A stretch of DNA of 64,000 nucleotides from Bradyrhizobium barranii subsp. apii (GCF_011516635.5 NZ_CP096255.1:1982501-2046500); one strand, 5' to 3'. Positions 26,758 through 37,432 are shown, counted from the first letter of the stretch. Notes: generated by a model from the sequence alone, not told the origin. Translations and numbers: made by a program.

Positions 26758-28293
26758 TCAATGGAAGTAACCGGGGCCGCGCAGATTGGGATGTTCGATG
26801 ATCGCGTCCTCGGTATCGCGAGAACTGCGTTCGAGCTTGTTGGCGATGATGGAGGCGATGCTCTTGTAGGTCAGTGCGCTGACCGCGACCGCGCGGGCCG
26901 CGATCAGCTCGGCGCGTTCGGGATCAATATCCTTGAACAGCCGAAGCACGCCGAGACAGGTCCGGAATCCCTGTTCGGGATGAGGCCGATTGGCCAGGAT
27001 GGCGAGAACGAGCCCCTCGGTGTTGGGCCCGATCGACCGCCCCCAGCGCCGGAATCGATCGGGAGTCCACTCGGCGTAACGCCGATGCGCACTGGGCATG
27101 TGATCGGGATCAGTGCCGTGCCGGCGGCCGCCATAACGGCGCTGGTGAGCAGCAACACGCAAACCCCGATGGAACAACTCGATGGTCCGGGTGGTGGCGC
27201 GAACGTCGACCTGCTCCCGGATCAGGCCGTGTGGAACTGAGTAGAAGAAGCCGTCGACCTCGACGTGATAATCGAGCGAGACGCGGGCCAGGAGCCATTC
27301 CGCGAACTGATAGTCGGCATCCGGCAACGGCGCCAGGACAGGCATCTCGACGGTCTCGAACAATTGTCGGCGGCTGACGCCGATCCGGCGCATGACGTGG
27401 GCGTTGATGCGCTCCAGCGCGGCGGCGATTGCCGCATTCGCCTCAGCCAGCGAGAAGAAGGTCTGCCGGCGAAGCCGCCCGAGGATATAGGTCTGGGCAA
27501 AACGCACTCCGGCTTCCACTTTTGCCTTATCCCGGGGCTTTCTTGGCCGTGCCGGAAGGATGCCAACGCCGTAATGGGACGCCATCATCCCGTAGCTGCG
27601 ATTGATTTCGGGGTCGTAGAACGACGCCCGGTGCACGCCGGACTTCAGATTGTCAGGGACGACGAGGCGTGGCACCCCGCCAAAGAACCGGAACATTCGG
27701 ACATGAGCCTCGATCCAGTCCGGAAGTGTCTGCGTCCAGGTCGCCTCGGCGTAGGTGTAATTCGAGGCGCCAAGCACGGCGACGAAGATCTCCGCGTCGC
27801 GCACAACCCCGGTTGCGCGATCAACGATCATGATCTTCTTGCCGGAGTAATCGACAAAGACCTTGTCGCCGGCCGGATGGTCCTGCCGCATCGTCGGAGA
27901 CAGCCGCCGCTCGAATTCCCGGAATAAATCGCAGAACCGGCTGTAGCCATAACCTTCCGGATGGACCGCCCGGTACTCCTCCCACAGCACCATCAGATTG
28001 ACGCCAGGCCGCTTCAGCTCACAGGCCAGCGAGGCCCAATCCGGCTCCCGGCGCCGGCGGAAGCCGCGCCTGACGCCGGCATGGGCAAACAGACGTTGTT
28101 CAAGAACGGCGTCGGTCAGATCGCCCGCCAAAGGCCACGCCAGCCCGGCAGTCGAGGCACGCTTGAGATTGTCCTGGATCGTGCTGCGCGCCACCCCGAG
28201 CGTGCGCCCGATCTCCCGGGCGCTCACCCCATCACGGGCAAGCCGCAGCATCTGTCGTATCTGTCGCATGGTCAGTTCTCTCTTGGCCGGCAT
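26758..28293 (-). CDS. istA: IS21 transposase IstA
   Basis: About 511 residues from ATG 28293 (MPAKRELTMRQIRQML). The N-terminal helix-turn-helix is GVSAREIGRTLGVARSTIQD. The DDE core includes DKVFVDYSGKKIMIVD, PRLVVPDNLKSGVHRA and RDKAKVEAGVRFAQTYILG. Uninterrupted. Confidence 0.92.
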   Translation of the reverse strand: MPAKRELTMRQIRQMLRLARDGVSAREIGRTLGVARSTIQDNLKRASTAGLAWPLAGDLTDAVLEQRLFAHAGVRRGFRRRREPDWASLACELKRPGVNLMVLWEEYRAVHPEGYGYSRFCDLFREFERRLSPTMRQDHPAGDKVFVDYSGKKIMIVDRATGVVRDAEIFVAVLGASNYTYAEATWTQTLPDWIEAHVRMFRFFGGVPRLVVPDNLKSGVHRASFYDPEINRSYGMMASHYGVGILPARPRKPRDKAKVEAGVRFAQTYILGRLRRQTFFSLAEANAAIAAALERINAHVMRRIGVSRRQLFETVEMPVLAPLPDADYQFAEWLLARVSLDYHVEVDGFFYSVPHGLIREQVDVRATTRTIELFHRGLRVAAHQRRYGGRRHGTDPDHMPSAHRRYAEWTPDRFRRWGRSIGPNTEGLVLAILANRPHPEQGFRTCLGVLRLFKDIDPERAELIAARAVAVSALTYKSIASIIANKLERSSRDTEDAIIEHPNLRGPGYFH

Positions 28294-29569
28294 CCGCTTC
28301 CCCTCGTGGATCAACGAGGGACTTGATGCCTGAAGGACTGACCCAAACGAAAACGCCGACTTCCAAAACCCGGCCGGCTTCAAATCGGAATGCCGGCCGG
28401 TTTCATTTCGGAATCGTGGCCGGCTTCAAATCGGAACGATGGCCGGCTTCAAGTCGGAATACCCGGCCGGAATAAATCGGAATCCGCAATCTTGGCGGAG
28501 GCAGCGAGGGTGGCTGCGGCCACGGCGGGCGAATGCGTATCAACGAGACCGGCCACAGCCGCGCTGACCACCAGGCCAATTTCCCCAAACGTCTCTCGCA
28601 AGCTGGCGGAAAGCAGGAGAACTCCAGAGAGCGTCAATGCCAGCAACACGGCCGACGGAAGGCTGAAAGCACGTCCGGGCTGCAGCTCGGCTGCAGGCGT
28701 CTCCCGCATGCCCTTGAGCGTGAAGATCGCGCCATAGATCGTCGCCGCCGCACCGGCGCAAAGCAACGGAACCAGTAGACTTTGCAGCGTAGACAGATTC
28801 GTTGCTGCGAGCACCGCGAAGAGCTGAACGATCGTTGCGACCGTCGAAAGCGTGGCGCCGGCGGTGGCAGCTCCCAGCAGTTCCGGCGCGCTGCGCGTAC
28901 GGGCTCCCATTGCTCCGATCGTGGCTGTACTGGAGACGAAGCCCGAGGCAAAGCCAGAGATCGCGAGCCCACCTCTAGCCCCGAGCAGCCGTACCGAAAC
29001 GTGCCCGACGGCGCCGATCGCCATTACCAGGATGACGATAATCCAGATTGCGCGCGGGTTGAGCGCGCCAAAGGGGCCGACCGGCTGGTTAGGAAGCAGG
29101 GGTAAGACAACGAGCGTGGCGGCAGCAAAGATCAGGCCGTCCTTTACCTCGTTGTCGCTGAGCACCGTGCGGACGAAGTCGTGCGAAGCCGCACGCGATG
29201 CAAGCAGAATGGCTAGGATGACGGCAACACCTGCGGCCAAAACGGGACGCTGGGTGGCTAGTCCGCCAAGCAGAACTGTCAGGATGAGTGCGGTTTCCGA
29301 AGTCAAGCCAGGGTCGTCGCTCTTGGACCGCAGATAGGCGGTCGCAGTCAGGACCATGATTCCGGCAGTTACAAGCGTCAGCAGGCCCTTGCCGCCGACC
29401 ATCACGCTGACGGCGCCGGCGAGCGATGCTGCGGCAAACGTCCGAAGCCCGGCAGGCGAACGCCCCGGTCCCTCGCCCTTACGGCGTTCTCGCTCGAGAC
29501 CGATCAGGAGCCCGATGCCGAGTGCAACGACGATGGAGATGACCTCGGGACTTCGGTTCAAAAAATCCA

Positions 29570-30649
29570 TCATGGACACTGTACTGGGTCACGCTGCTTC
29601 GGAGGCGCTGCGATTGCTGCTGCCCGATCGCGCCAGATTTGCACCAGTGTCAGGGTGACCGCGAGCAGCAGCGGACCAAGCACCACGCCCGGCGCTCCGA
29701 GAAGAACCAGTCCGCCGACGACCGCTATGAACGACAGCACCGTATGCATGCGAAGCTTGTTGCCGACCAGGATCGGATAGACCACGTTGTCGACGAGACC
29801 AACGACGAGAGTGCCCCAGATCGTCAATACGATTGCGGACGTGTAGGCGCCGCTCAGCGCGAGAAAGACAGCGGCGGGCGCCCAAATCACGAAGGCGCCG
29901 AGAAACGGAACAATCGCGAGAAAAGCCATCAATACGCCCCAGAAGACAGGGGCGGGCAACCCCAGCCACCAGAACATAAGGCCGCCAAGCCCGCCCTGCA
30001 GCGCCGCGACGGCGACGGTGCCAAATACGGTGGCGAAGATCGTATCAATCACGCGGCGGGTGAGTTGCGAGAACTCCGGCTCCGACAGTGGCAAGTGGAG
30101 CTGCGCGGCCTCCGTTATCTGTTCCCGATCGCGCAGCAGGTAGAACAGGAAGTAGAAGGTCAGCAGCAAGTTGGCCACTCCCGAAAACGACGCGCGCAGC
30201 GCGGAGCCGCTCCATGTGGCGAGCGCCGAAGTCGCCGTTCGCATAACATCCGGAAAATCCACCTTGTCATGGATCCATTGTAACGCGGGGGCGAGCCAAG
30301 GATGCTCGCCCACAAAACGCATCCAGTCGTCTGAGTCGAACATTGGTACGACGAGCGCTGCGCTCCGGACGGCTTCGTTGAGCAAAGTCCCCGCTATAAG
30401 GATTGCAGGAACGACCACAATGCAGGCGGTGACCATAGTCGTGATCAGCGCCGAAAGGCTGCGGGACCGGAGACGCTTGCTAATGGCTAAATCGAGTGGA
30501 GCGAACAAGACTGCAAGCGTCGTCGACCAAACGAGAGCGCCCAGAAAAGGCTTCGCCATGAACGCGCAGAGAGTGACGCCCGACAGGATGACCACGGCGA
30601 GCGTGGTCGGAGCCGGCCTTCGACCGGAAAATTGCGGAGCATGAAGCAT
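29570..30649 (-). CDS. AI-2E family transporter (YdiK/PerM-like)
   Basis: A 359-residue membrane protein with seven to eight hydrophobic segments. Landmarks of the AI-2E/PerM family include GTVAVAALQGGLGGLMFWWLG, PVFWGVLMAFLAIVPFLGAF, VDNVVYPILVGNKLRMHTVL and the C-terminal GGLVLLGAPGVVLGPLLLAV. Family members export small molecules or move Na+/H+. It overlaps the DUF4010 gene by ATGA, so the two are co-translated. Confidence 0.87.
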   Translation of the reverse strand: MLHAPQFSGRRPAPTTLAVVILSGVTLCAFMAKPFLGALVWSTTLAVLFAPLDLAISKRLRSRSLSALITTMVTACIVVVPAILIAGTLLNEAVRSAALVVPMFDSDDWMRFVGEHPWLAPALQWIHDKVDFPDVMRTATSALATWSGSALRASFSGVANLLLTFYFLFYLLRDREQITEAAQLHLPLSEPEFSQLTRRVIDTIFATVFGTVAVAALQGGLGGLMFWWLGLPAPVFWGVLMAFLAIVPFLGAFVIWAPAAVFLALSGAYTSAIVLTIWGTLVVGLVDNVVYPILVGNKLRMHTVLSFIAVVGGLVLLGAPGVVLGPLLLAVTLTLVQIWRDRAAAIAAPPKQRDPVQCP

Positions 30650-30835
30650 TGGCTGAGGTTGACTACCCTGTTACATCGGTCTTGCTATCGCGTGAAAAGC
30701 GTGGTGCCCGTCATCAGCACGCATGTACAAGGCCGCTGCCCCAGACACGGTCTGATCTTGTGGCACAGTCTCCATTATCATCAAGCGACGACCAAATGCT
30801 TGGAGGTCTTATCGGCGAGCCTGACGCGCAGCCTC

Positions 30836-30849
30836 TTGATTTGGGTCAA
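30836..30849 (+). promoter_or_regulatory. Perfect FNR/FixK box
   Basis: TTGAT-TTGG-GTCAA, an exact match to the CRP/FNR-family consensus TTGAT-N4-(A/G)TCAA, 53 bp before the Usp start codon. The position suits activation under low oxygen by a FixK/FNR-type protein. Confidence 0.75.
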
Positions 30850-30901
30850 TCGGGCACGCGCAGGAGGTGCCAAAATTAAAGGTGCGTCAACTAGCGGAGC
30901 T

Positions 30902-31729
30902 ATGCCGATGACGATCGCGACCGTGATGGTCTACGTTGATCCCGAACAGCAGGCGGAACGTCAGGTACGCATCGCGCGGGATGCTGCAAACAAGTTCGGG
31001 GCCGCGCTGATCGGCATTTCCGCCTTCGCGGTCGAGCCTCCCTTTGTGGCGGAGGGCGTCATAATTCAGGAAACGACTGCGGATGACCTGAAGCGGATGA
31101 AGTCGGCGCTCGCGGATAAGGAGCAATGGTTTCGCAGCGTCGCCGGACTGCCGAAAGAACGGGTTGAGTGGCGCTGCAGCGTAGACTACCCCACCGCCTT
31201 CCTGACCAACGAAGCGCGATCAGCCGACTTGGTGGTGATCAGGCGCACTCAGGAAAAAATGGACCAATTCCATTTCATCGATCCGGCCGAGGCGATGATG
31301 CGGATGGGAAGGCCGACGTTGCTGGTGCCCGACCACGTTCCGGCGCTGAATGCCGATCACGTTCTGGTCGGATGGAAAGACACTCGCGAAGCAAGAATTG
31401 CTGTGCGAGATGCGCTGCCGTTCCTCTCGAAGGCTTCGCAGGTCACGGTCGTCGAGATCTGTACGTCGAATGAACAGGACGCGGCGCGGCGGCGTGTCCG
31501 CGATGTCGCGAAGTATCTGCAGGCCCATGCCGTTAAATGCCAGGTCGATGTGCGCGTGCACATGGCCGAGCCCGATGCGCACCAGCTTGTTCGCGTGGCC
31601 AAGGACGAGGGCGCTGATCTGATCGCAACCGGAGGCTATGGCCACAGTCGGCTCGGCGAGTGGATGTTCGGGGGTATGACTCGCGGTCTGCTGAACGAGG
31701 CGCCAGTCTGCGTGATGATGTCGCACTAG
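30902..31729 (+). CDS. Universal stress protein, tandem-domain (Usp 1)
   Basis: A 275-residue protein with two Usp domains: an N-terminal one starting TIATVMVYVDPEQQAERQ and a C-terminal one with VLVGWKDTREARIAVRDALP and the ATP-binding ATGGYGHSRLGEWMFGG. The ATG at 30902 lies after GCGGAG; frames further upstream are non-coding. A perfect FNR/FixK box is 53 bp upstream, so expression is probably induced by low oxygen. Confidence 0.88.
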   Translation: MPMTIATVMVYVDPEQQAERQVRIARDAANKFGAALIGISAFAVEPPFVAEGVIIQETTADDLKRMKSALADKEQWFRSVAGLPKERVEWRCSVDYPTAFLTNEARSADLVVIRRTQEKMDQFHFIDPAEAMMRMGRPTLLVPDHVPALNADHVLVGWKDTREARIAVRDALPFLSKASQVTVVEICTSNEQDAARRRVRDVAKYLQAHAVKCQVDVRVHMAEPDAHQLVRVAKDEGADLIATGGYGHSRLGEWMFGGMTRGLLNEAPVCVMMSH

Positions 31730-31803
31730 GATGCTACGTTGGGAGCGCGTTGCTCGCAAGTTTGTCGTCTGTTTCCGTCCGTAGGAGCGCTGGTGGCGGG
31801 GAT

Positions 31804-31817
31804 ATGAGCTAGATCAA
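31804..31817 (+). promoter_or_regulatory. FNR/FixK-like box before Usp 2
   Basis: Reverse strand reads TTGAT-CTAG-CTCAT, differing from the full dyad at two positions of the second half. Centre about 66 bp before the ATG at 31877. Confidence 0.5.
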
Positions 31818-31876
31818 GTGGTCCAGACCTCTCGCGGCTACCTTCGAGGAAGAAATCGCATCTCCGGAGGACTCCG

Positions 31877-32713
31877 ATGGCCATCAGGGACGTTTTGCTC
31901 GCGCTCACCAGCTATCCGGATCCGACGCCGGTTTCAGTGATCGATCGCGCCGTCTCGCTGGCCTCAGCTTTCGGCGCCCGCATTGTGGCGATCTCATGTG
32001 AAGCTCATGTGCAGGTTCCCGGAAGCTTTCTGGGCGGCGCTGGCAATCTCGGGTCAATCGTGGCCAACGAGGCGCACAAGAGCAGAAAGAACGCGCAGGA
32101 CCTGCTTGCGGCGTTTGAGGCGGCCGCTCGGAAATTCGGCGTGCTGCACGAGATTGTTCTCGAGCGTTGCCTGACGTCTGAAGTGCCGAACCTGCTGGTG
32201 GAATATGCGCGGTTGCGCGACCTCACCATCGTGTCGGTGCCAGAATCCTACGATCAATGGTATGCCGAAGCCATCATCTTCGGGTCGGGACGACCAACCT
32301 TGGTGGTCCCGGAAGCCCCGTCGTCCAGGGCGGTCGACCTGAATAAGGTGGTCGTCGCGTGGGACTTTAGCCGCGCGGCCGCACGCGCGGTTTCCGATGC
32401 CATTCCGATCATGGAGAAGGCGCGCGAGGTGTGCATCCTCACGGTGACCAACGAGAAAGCGATTCCAAGCAAGCGATCGTCATCCGAACTCGCCAAGAAT
32501 CTTTCTCGGCATGGAATCGATGTGGTGATCGAGGAGGTAGATGCCGCCGGACGGGCCATCGGCGACGTTCTCGCAGCGCAGATCGAGTCCCGCAGAGCAG
32601 ATCTTCTTGTCATGGGAGCCTATGGCCATTCGCGCCTCCGTGAGTTCATATTGGGAGGTGCAACCCGAAGCATCCTCACGAAGCCACCGATTCCCGTGTT
32701 GTTTTCCCACTGA
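31877..32713 (+). CDS. Universal stress protein, tandem-domain (Usp 2)
   Basis: A 278-residue paralogue of the preceding protein. The second domain has [20 protein letters not shown] and [20 protein letters not shown] (nucleotide-binding GX2GX9G(S/T)-type loop). Excellent ribosome site GGAGGACTCC before ATG 31877. Tandem Usp proteins near metal ATPases are typical of the low-oxygen regulons of rhizobia. Confidence 0.88.
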   Translation: MAIRDVLLALTSYPDPTPVSVIDRAVSLASAFGARIVAISCEAHVQVPGSFLGGAGNLGSIVANEAHKSRKNAQDLLAAFEAAARKFGVLHEIVLERCLTSEVPNLLVEYARLRDLTIVSVPESYDQWYAEAIIFGSGRPTLVVPEAPSSRAVDLNKVVVAWDFSRAAARAVSDAIPIMEKAREVCILTVTNEKAIPSKRSSSELAKNLSRHGIDVVIEEVDAAGRAIGDVLAAQIESRRADLLVMGAYGHSRLREFILGGATRSILTKPPIPVLFSH

Positions 32714-32780
32714 ACGGTGGGAGGCCGACAACGGCAGGCCGCAAGCGCCGCGTCATACTTCGCCCTTAAGCCCATGCGAC

Positions 32781-33513
32781 GTGCATGCGCTTCGCGACGT
32801 CGATCTCGACATCTTCGAAGGCGAGTTCGTCGTCCTCCTCGGGCCGTCGGGGTCGGGCAAGTCGACCCTGCTGAACATTTTGGGAGGCCTGGATAGCCCG
32901 ACTTCGGGCGAGGCTCATTGGCGGGACCATAACCTGGGACGCCAATCCACTGAAGGAGGATCGTACGAAGGCTCCGGTGTTTCACGCCCGGGGGCTTTCG
33001 AAGACCTATCGGATGGGAGAGATCGTCGGCGCGACAGACGCAGAACTGACCCGATACCGGCGCGAACACGTGGGCTTTGTCTTCCAGTTCTACAATCTCA
33101 TCCCCAGCCTCACGGTTCTGGAGAACGTTGCGTTGGTGAACGAGATCGCCGAGAGGCCGCTCGACCCATTGGAGGTGCTCGCGCTCGTCGGGCTCGAAAA
33201 GCGGATCGACCACTTCCCCTCGCAACTATCCGGCGGCGAGCAGCAACGCGTCGCGGTCGCCCGCGCCATCGTCAAGTCGCCGGATGTGCTCTTGTGCGAC
33301 GAGCCGACCGGGGCGCTGGATTACGAGACCGGCAAGGTGGTGCTGGAAGCGATCGCGCGAGCCAATGAGCGTCTCGGCACCACGACGATCATCATCACGC
33401 ACAATGCTGCGATCGCGGGCATGGCAGACCGCGTGCTGCGGCTCGGTGGCGGACGGATCGTCAGCGAGGAGCGCAATGCACATCGGCTCTCGGCAGACGA
33501 GGTGCATTGGTGA
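32781..33513 (+). pseudogene. ABC transporter ATPase (LolD/MacB-like), segment order scrambled
   Basis: Three blocks appear in the wrong order. Block at 32781-32938: [20 protein letters not shown] and Walker [10 protein letters not shown] ending AHWRDHNL. Block at about 32944-33018: [20 protein letters not shown] and TYRMGE, the normal N-terminus. Block from about 33019: [20 protein letters not shown], signature [14 protein letters not shown], Walker [13 protein letters not shown], to 33513. Normal order would be 2-1-3. Blocks 1 and 3 are also in different frames, so no protein joining Walker A and B can be made. The ATPase should energise the FtsX permease that follows (GTGA overlap). Confidence 0.82.
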
Positions 33514-35873
33514 GTTTGCTTGATCGCAAACTGTTGCGCGACATCAAGGCCATGCGAGGCCAAGTGCTCACGATCGCCTTGCTCGTTGCCGCCGGCGTCG
33601 CTGTCTTCGTCGGCTCGGTCTCGACCTACGATTCGCTCAACACGGCCGTGGAGCGCTTCTACGCGACTGCGCGATTTCCGCAGGTTTTCGTGGCGCTCAA
33701 ACGTGCGCCGCTGTCGATCGTTCCGCAGCTCAACGCAATTCCCGGCGTTGCCACGGTCGAGCCGCGCATCGTTCGCGAGGTCATCGTGGACTGGCCGGCC
33801 GCTTCGCAGCCGGTCTCGGCCCGCATGGTGTCGCTGAACCAGGCGGGCGATGAAAGGCTCGCTCGCCTGCATCTGCGCCGCGGTAGGGCGCCCGAGCCGG
33901 GCTCGGCAAGGAGCGCGGCGATCAACGAGGCGTTTGCCGAGGCCAACGGCGTGAGCCCCGGTGACGACATCCGCGTGCTGCTCAACGGCAAGGTGGAAGC
34001 CTTTCACGTGTCCGGTGTCGCGCTCTCGCCGGAATATGTCTACGCCGTCAAGCGGGGCCTGCCCATTCCGGACGATCGGCTATATGCCATTCTCTGGGTC
34101 GACCGCAGTGCGGCGGAAGCCGCCTTCGACATGAAAGCGGCTTTCAACGATGCCGTCATTTCGTTGGCGCCAGGCATCGATCCGAAACCGGTGATCAACG
34201 AGCTGGATCGTCTGCTTGAACCGTATGGATCGGTCGGCGCTGTCGAACGGCGGGATCAGCCATCCAATCGCTTTCTCGAGGATGAGCTGAACCAGCAAAA
34301 GGTAATGTCGACCACGATTCCGTTCATCTTCTTCGGCGTTGCGGCGTTCTTGCTCAATAGCGCATTGGCCAGGCTGGTAGCGGCCCAACGCGAGCAGATT
34401 GCTGCGTTGAAGGCGCTCGGCTTTCCAACCGCGGCTCTGATCCTGCACTATCTGAAGCTGATCCTCGTCATCGTGCTGATCGGGTCGGCGCTGGGAATTG
34501 CGGCCGGCTGGGGCTTTGGAGAAGCGATGATCGCAAGTTATCAAGGGTTCTTTCGTCTGCCCGACCTGCCGTTCCAACTCACGCCTTGGTCGGCGGCGCT
34601 GGGTATTGCGATCAGCCTCGTCGCGGCCTCCCTCGGCGTCTTAACCGCATTGCGGCAGGTCGTCCGCTTACCGCCTGCAGTCGCGATGCGGCCGGCCGCG
34701 CCGCTCGGCTTTCGACGCTCCTGGATCGAGGCGCTCCTGCCACACAATGCCGCGAGATCACGCCGGATGATGATCCTTCGGAATACCGCGGGACGTCCGT
34801 TTCGTTCGTTGCTGACCGTGGCCGGGGTAGCCTTCGCTGTCCCAATGATGGTGCTGGGGATCTTTTGGCGCGACGCCATCAACGAGATGATCGACCTGCA
34901 GTTCAACCTGGTGGAGCGTGGCAACACGACGGTGACGTTTCCGCACCCCATGGATCGTTCGATCATGCGCGATCTGGCGCGCGAGCCTGGCGTCCTGGTG
35001 GCGGAAGGGCAACGCATCGTGCCGGTGCGCCTTCGCGCCGGACAGCGCAGCTACTTGACGTCCGTGATCGGCCTCTCCGTCGGGGATGAGTTGCGCAGGC
35101 CGCATGATACAAGGCTGCGCCCAATAGCGGCCGCGCCCGACGGGATCACGCTTAGCCGGCGCCTTGCCGAACGGCTCGAGGTGGAGGCCGGCGACGTCAT
35201 TGCGGTCGAGGCGATGGAGGGTCGCCGGCGGAAGCGTGATCTCCCGGTCAGCGCCATCGTCGACGAGTCGATCGGAATGGCATCCTATATGGAGATCGAA
35301 ACCCTGAACCGCTTCACCGACGAGGGAGCCGTAATTTCGGCTGCGAGCCTGTATGTCGAGCCGACAGCGATGCCGGCCTTGGGGCGAAAGTTCAAGAACC
35401 TCCCGACCATCGAGTCCGTGACGATGAAGGCGTATACGCTCTCGTCCTTCATGGAAAAGATCGCTGGTCTCGTCTTCGTAACGGCCGGCATCCTCGCCGC
35501 CTTCGCTACGATCATTACGGTCGGAGTCGTCTACAATAGTGCGCGCATCGGCCTGCAGGAGCGCGCATGGGAATTGGCCAGCCTGCGGGTGCTGGGCTTT
35601 ACCCGCGGCGAGGTTGCGGGCATCCTGTTCGGCGAGTTCGCCATCGAGATCGCGTTGGGGATTCTAATTGGCCTGCCGTTGTCCCACGCGGTCATCGAGC
35701 TGATCGCTAGATTTCATTCGAACGAGAGCTTTCAGATACCTGCAGTGATCGCGCCGCAAACTTATTTCATCGCAGCCGGCGTGGTGCTGGCCGCTGCCGC
35801 AGCCAGTGCGTACATCGTCAAATGGCGTGTCGATGCACTCGATCTGGTCGCAGCTCTCAAGACCAGGGAATGA
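33510..35873 (+). CDS. ABC transporter permease, FtsX/MacB-like (two FtsX domains)
   Basis: A 787-residue protein. The N-terminal TM segment ([20 protein letters not shown]) precedes a large periplasmic MacB-like core domain; then three TM helices near 275-400 ([20 protein letters not shown]) and a second FtsX unit at the C-terminus ([40 protein letters not shown]). GTG start 33510 overlaps the ATPase stop. With the HlyD adaptor downstream it resembles DevC-type exporters of lipids or glycolipids. Intact, but its ATPase is broken. Confidence 0.87.
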   Translation: MSLLDRKLLRDIKAMRGQVLTIALLVAAGVAVFVGSVSTYDSLNTAVERFYATARFPQVFVALKRAPLSIVPQLNAIPGVATVEPRIVREVIVDWPAASQPVSARMVSLNQAGDERLARLHLRRGRAPEPGSARSAAINEAFAEANGVSPGDDIRVLLNGKVEAFHVSGVALSPEYVYAVKRGLPIPDDRLYAILWVDRSAAEAAFDMKAAFNDAVISLAPGIDPKPVINELDRLLEPYGSVGAVERRDQPSNRFLEDELNQQKVMSTTIPFIFFGVAAFLLNSALARLVAAQREQIAALKALGFPTAALILHYLKLILVIVLIGSALGIAAGWGFGEAMIASYQGFFRLPDLPFQLTPWSAALGIAISLVAASLGVLTALRQVVRLPPAVAMRPAAPLGFRRSWIEALLPHNAARSRRMMILRNTAGRPFRSLLTVAGVAFAVPMMVLGIFWRDAINEMIDLQFNLVERGNTTVTFPHPMDRSIMRDLAREPGVLVAEGQRIVPVRLRAGQRSYLTSVIGLSVGDELRRPHDTRLRPIAAAPDGITLSRRLAERLEVEAGDVIAVEAMEGRRRKRDLPVSAIVDESIGMASYMEIETLNRFTDEGAVISAASLYVEPTAMPALGRKFKNLPTIESVTMKAYTLSSFMEKIAGLVFVTAGILAAFATIITVGVVYNSARIGLQERAWELASLRVLGFTRGEVAGILFGEFAIEIALGILIGLPLSHAVIELIARFHSNESFQIPAVIAPQTYFIAAGVVLAAAAASAYIVKWRVDALDLVAALKTRE

Positions 35874-37075
35874 GCATGCGAATCACGGGCCGCCACTTGG
35901 GAATTGCTGCGGGACTTTTGGCAGGCGCGGGAATCGTGGCCTGGCTCTTGATCCCGGCGCCGGTGGCGGTCGAGACTGCCGCGGTGACGAAGGGAAAGTT
36001 CGTCGCCAGCGTGGATGAGGACGGCAAGACCCGGGTGCGCGAGCGATACGTGGTCGCCTCGCCGCTTGCGGGCCGGCTGAGCCGAATCCGATCCAAGGTC
36101 GGCGATCAAGTCCAGGTCGACGATGCCGTCGCGACAATCACCCCATCCCCGGCTCCGCTGATGGACCTCCGGACCCGCCGCGAACTCGAGGAAAGCCTGG
36201 GAACGGCCGAAGCCAATCTGGAGCGCGCCAAGGCGGTCGTCGAGCGGGCGCGGGCTCAGAACGATCAGGCCAACACCGACTTGGCGCGGACTCGAACCTT
36301 GGCCCAGCAGGGGGCCGCAACGGCGCAGGCCCTTGAACGTGCGGAACTTGCGGCGCGCCTTGCCGACCGAGACCTGCGTGCGGCGGAGTTTCAGGATCAC
36401 GCCGCCGAGCATGAGATCAGCCAACTGCGCGCACTGTTGGCGCGATACGGAAATGACAGCAGCGGGCAACCGGAAAGCTGGGGTGTTACAGCGCCAGTTG
36501 CAGGTGTGGTGCTGAAGGTCGCTCAGGAAAGCGAGACGATCGTCCAGCCGGGCACACCGCTACTGGATATTGGCGACGGCAGGGATCTCGAGATCGTAGT
36601 CGACGTCCTGAGCACTGACGCCGTTGAGATCCGTCCTGGAGCCGATGTCACGATCGACCATTGGGGCGGGGAGGGAAAGCTGAAGGGCCGGGTTCGCCGG
36701 GTCGAGCCGGCAGCTTTCACCAAGATCTCGACGCTCGGCGTCGAGGAGCAAAGGGTCAATGTTCTCGTCGACATCCTGTCGCCACCGGAGCAGTGGGCGC
36801 GACTTGGTGACGCTTATCAGGTGGACGTGCAGATCACGGTCTTCGCGCGCGACGAGACAAATATCATTCCCGCCGGCGCGCTGTTCCGTCGCGAAGAAAG
36901 CTGGAACGTCTATGCCGTTAAGGATGGACGTGCCGAATTGCGCCAGATCGAACTCCTACGCCGGTCCGGCCGCCTTGCAGCCATCACTTCCGGCCTCGCT
37001 CCCGGGGAACAGGTGATTATCTATCCCAGCGACCGAGTTGCGCCGGGTATACGGGTTGCGCAACGATCGCGTTGA
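35870..37075 (+). CDS. HlyD family membrane-fusion protein of the ABC exporter
   Basis: A 401-residue protein whose ATG overlaps the permease stop (ATGA). One N-terminal TM anchor (LGIAAGLLAGAGIVAWLLIP), a lipoyl-like half motif (VVASPLAGRLSRIRSKVGDQ), a long coiled coil (about 95-200, TRRELEESLGTAEANLERAK), a second lipoyl half (VTAPVAGVVLKVAQESETIV) and a beta-barrel. It would link the permease to the outer membrane. Confidence 0.87.
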   Translation: MSMRITGRHLGIAAGLLAGAGIVAWLLIPAPVAVETAAVTKGKFVASVDEDGKTRVRERYVVASPLAGRLSRIRSKVGDQVQVDDAVATITPSPAPLMDLRTRRELEESLGTAEANLERAKAVVERARAQNDQANTDLARTRTLAQQGAATAQALERAELAARLADRDLRAAEFQDHAAEHEISQLRALLARYGNDSSGQPESWGVTAPVAGVVLKVAQESETIVQPGTPLLDIGDGRDLEIVVDVLSTDAVEIRPGADVTIDHWGGEGKLKGRVRRVEPAAFTKISTLGVEEQRVNVLVDILSPPEQWARLGDAYQVDVQITVFARDETNIIPAGALFRREESWNVYAVKDGRAELRQIELLRRSGRLAAITSGLAPGEQVIIYPSDRVAPGIRVAQRSR

Positions 37076-37131
37076 GACCGCAAATATTTCGTCCAGTGCG
37101 CTATGCCGAAGAACCTAGGCGTTGCGGTCCT

Positions 37132-37401
37132 TTAGTGACCTAGATTCTCGCTGTTGCTCCGCATCCGCCAGTCGCGGCCTGCTTTGCGGTGATCCCAGTC
37201 CCGCTGGTCCATCATTTGGTCCAGGCGATGAGTGTCATTTCGCCTTTGGTTCGTCGCTTTTGGCTGACCTTCTTCAAGCTCCTGCGAGCGCGTAGTCAGA
37301 GCTGGCGAGGAGTGTTCGGTCTTCCCCTTCTCGTTAGCGAAGCATGGCACGCCAGATGACAGGAGAGAAATCACCGCTACGGCTTGAGCTAGAGTACGCA
37401 T
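37132..37401 (-). CDS. Small secreted hypothetical protein
   Basis: An 89-residue protein with a signal peptide (RTLAQAVAVISLLSSGVPCFA) and a highly charged mature part (NQRRNDTHRLDQMMDQRDWD). A strong AGGAGGC site precedes the ATG. IS427-type copy 2 is inserted about 30 bp upstream and may have removed its promoter. No family recognised. Confidence 0.6.
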   Translation of the reverse strand: MRTLAQAVAVISLLSSGVPCFANEKGKTEHSSPALTTRSQELEEGQPKATNQRRNDTHRLDQMMDQRDWDHRKAGRDWRMRSNSENLGH

Positions 37402-37432
37402 GATAGCCTCCTAGAGAGAAGTATCTGCCTAA

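Larger units (their letters stand above)
25864..28488 (-). mobile_element. IS21 family insertion sequence
   Basis: 2625 bp with ends TGCGGATTCCGA on both sides and a 7-bp duplication ATCTTGG (25857-25863 and 28489-28495). Inside both ends are several copies of a CCGGC(C)-TTC-AATCGGAAT-like repeat (left 25875-25945, right 28370-28485), the multiple transposase-binding sites typical of IS21. It carries istA and istB. Confidence 0.93.
25679..29573 (-). pseudogene. DUF4010/MgtC-like membrane protein, interrupted by IS21
   Basis: Upstream part (29573-28489): many hydrophobic helices, IGLLIGLERERRKGEGPG, AGLRTFAAASLAGA, SGFASGFVSSTATIGAMG; it ends in VAAATLAASAKI. The C-terminal part resumes across the IS with TSADAIAPVLAALSTNTLSK and ALRLIPGLILVITAAWAGA (25856-25679). 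Removing the IS and one ATCTTGG copy gives 420 residues in frame. Start 29573 overlaps the AI-2E transporter stop (ATGA). The family is related to MgtC/SapB proteins; transport role uncertain. Confidence 0.9.

Noticed and set aside
28370..28488. Repeat cluster as a CRISPR array
   Set aside because: Repeats are short, imperfect, in both orientations and lie at IS21 ends; no regular spacers or cas genes.
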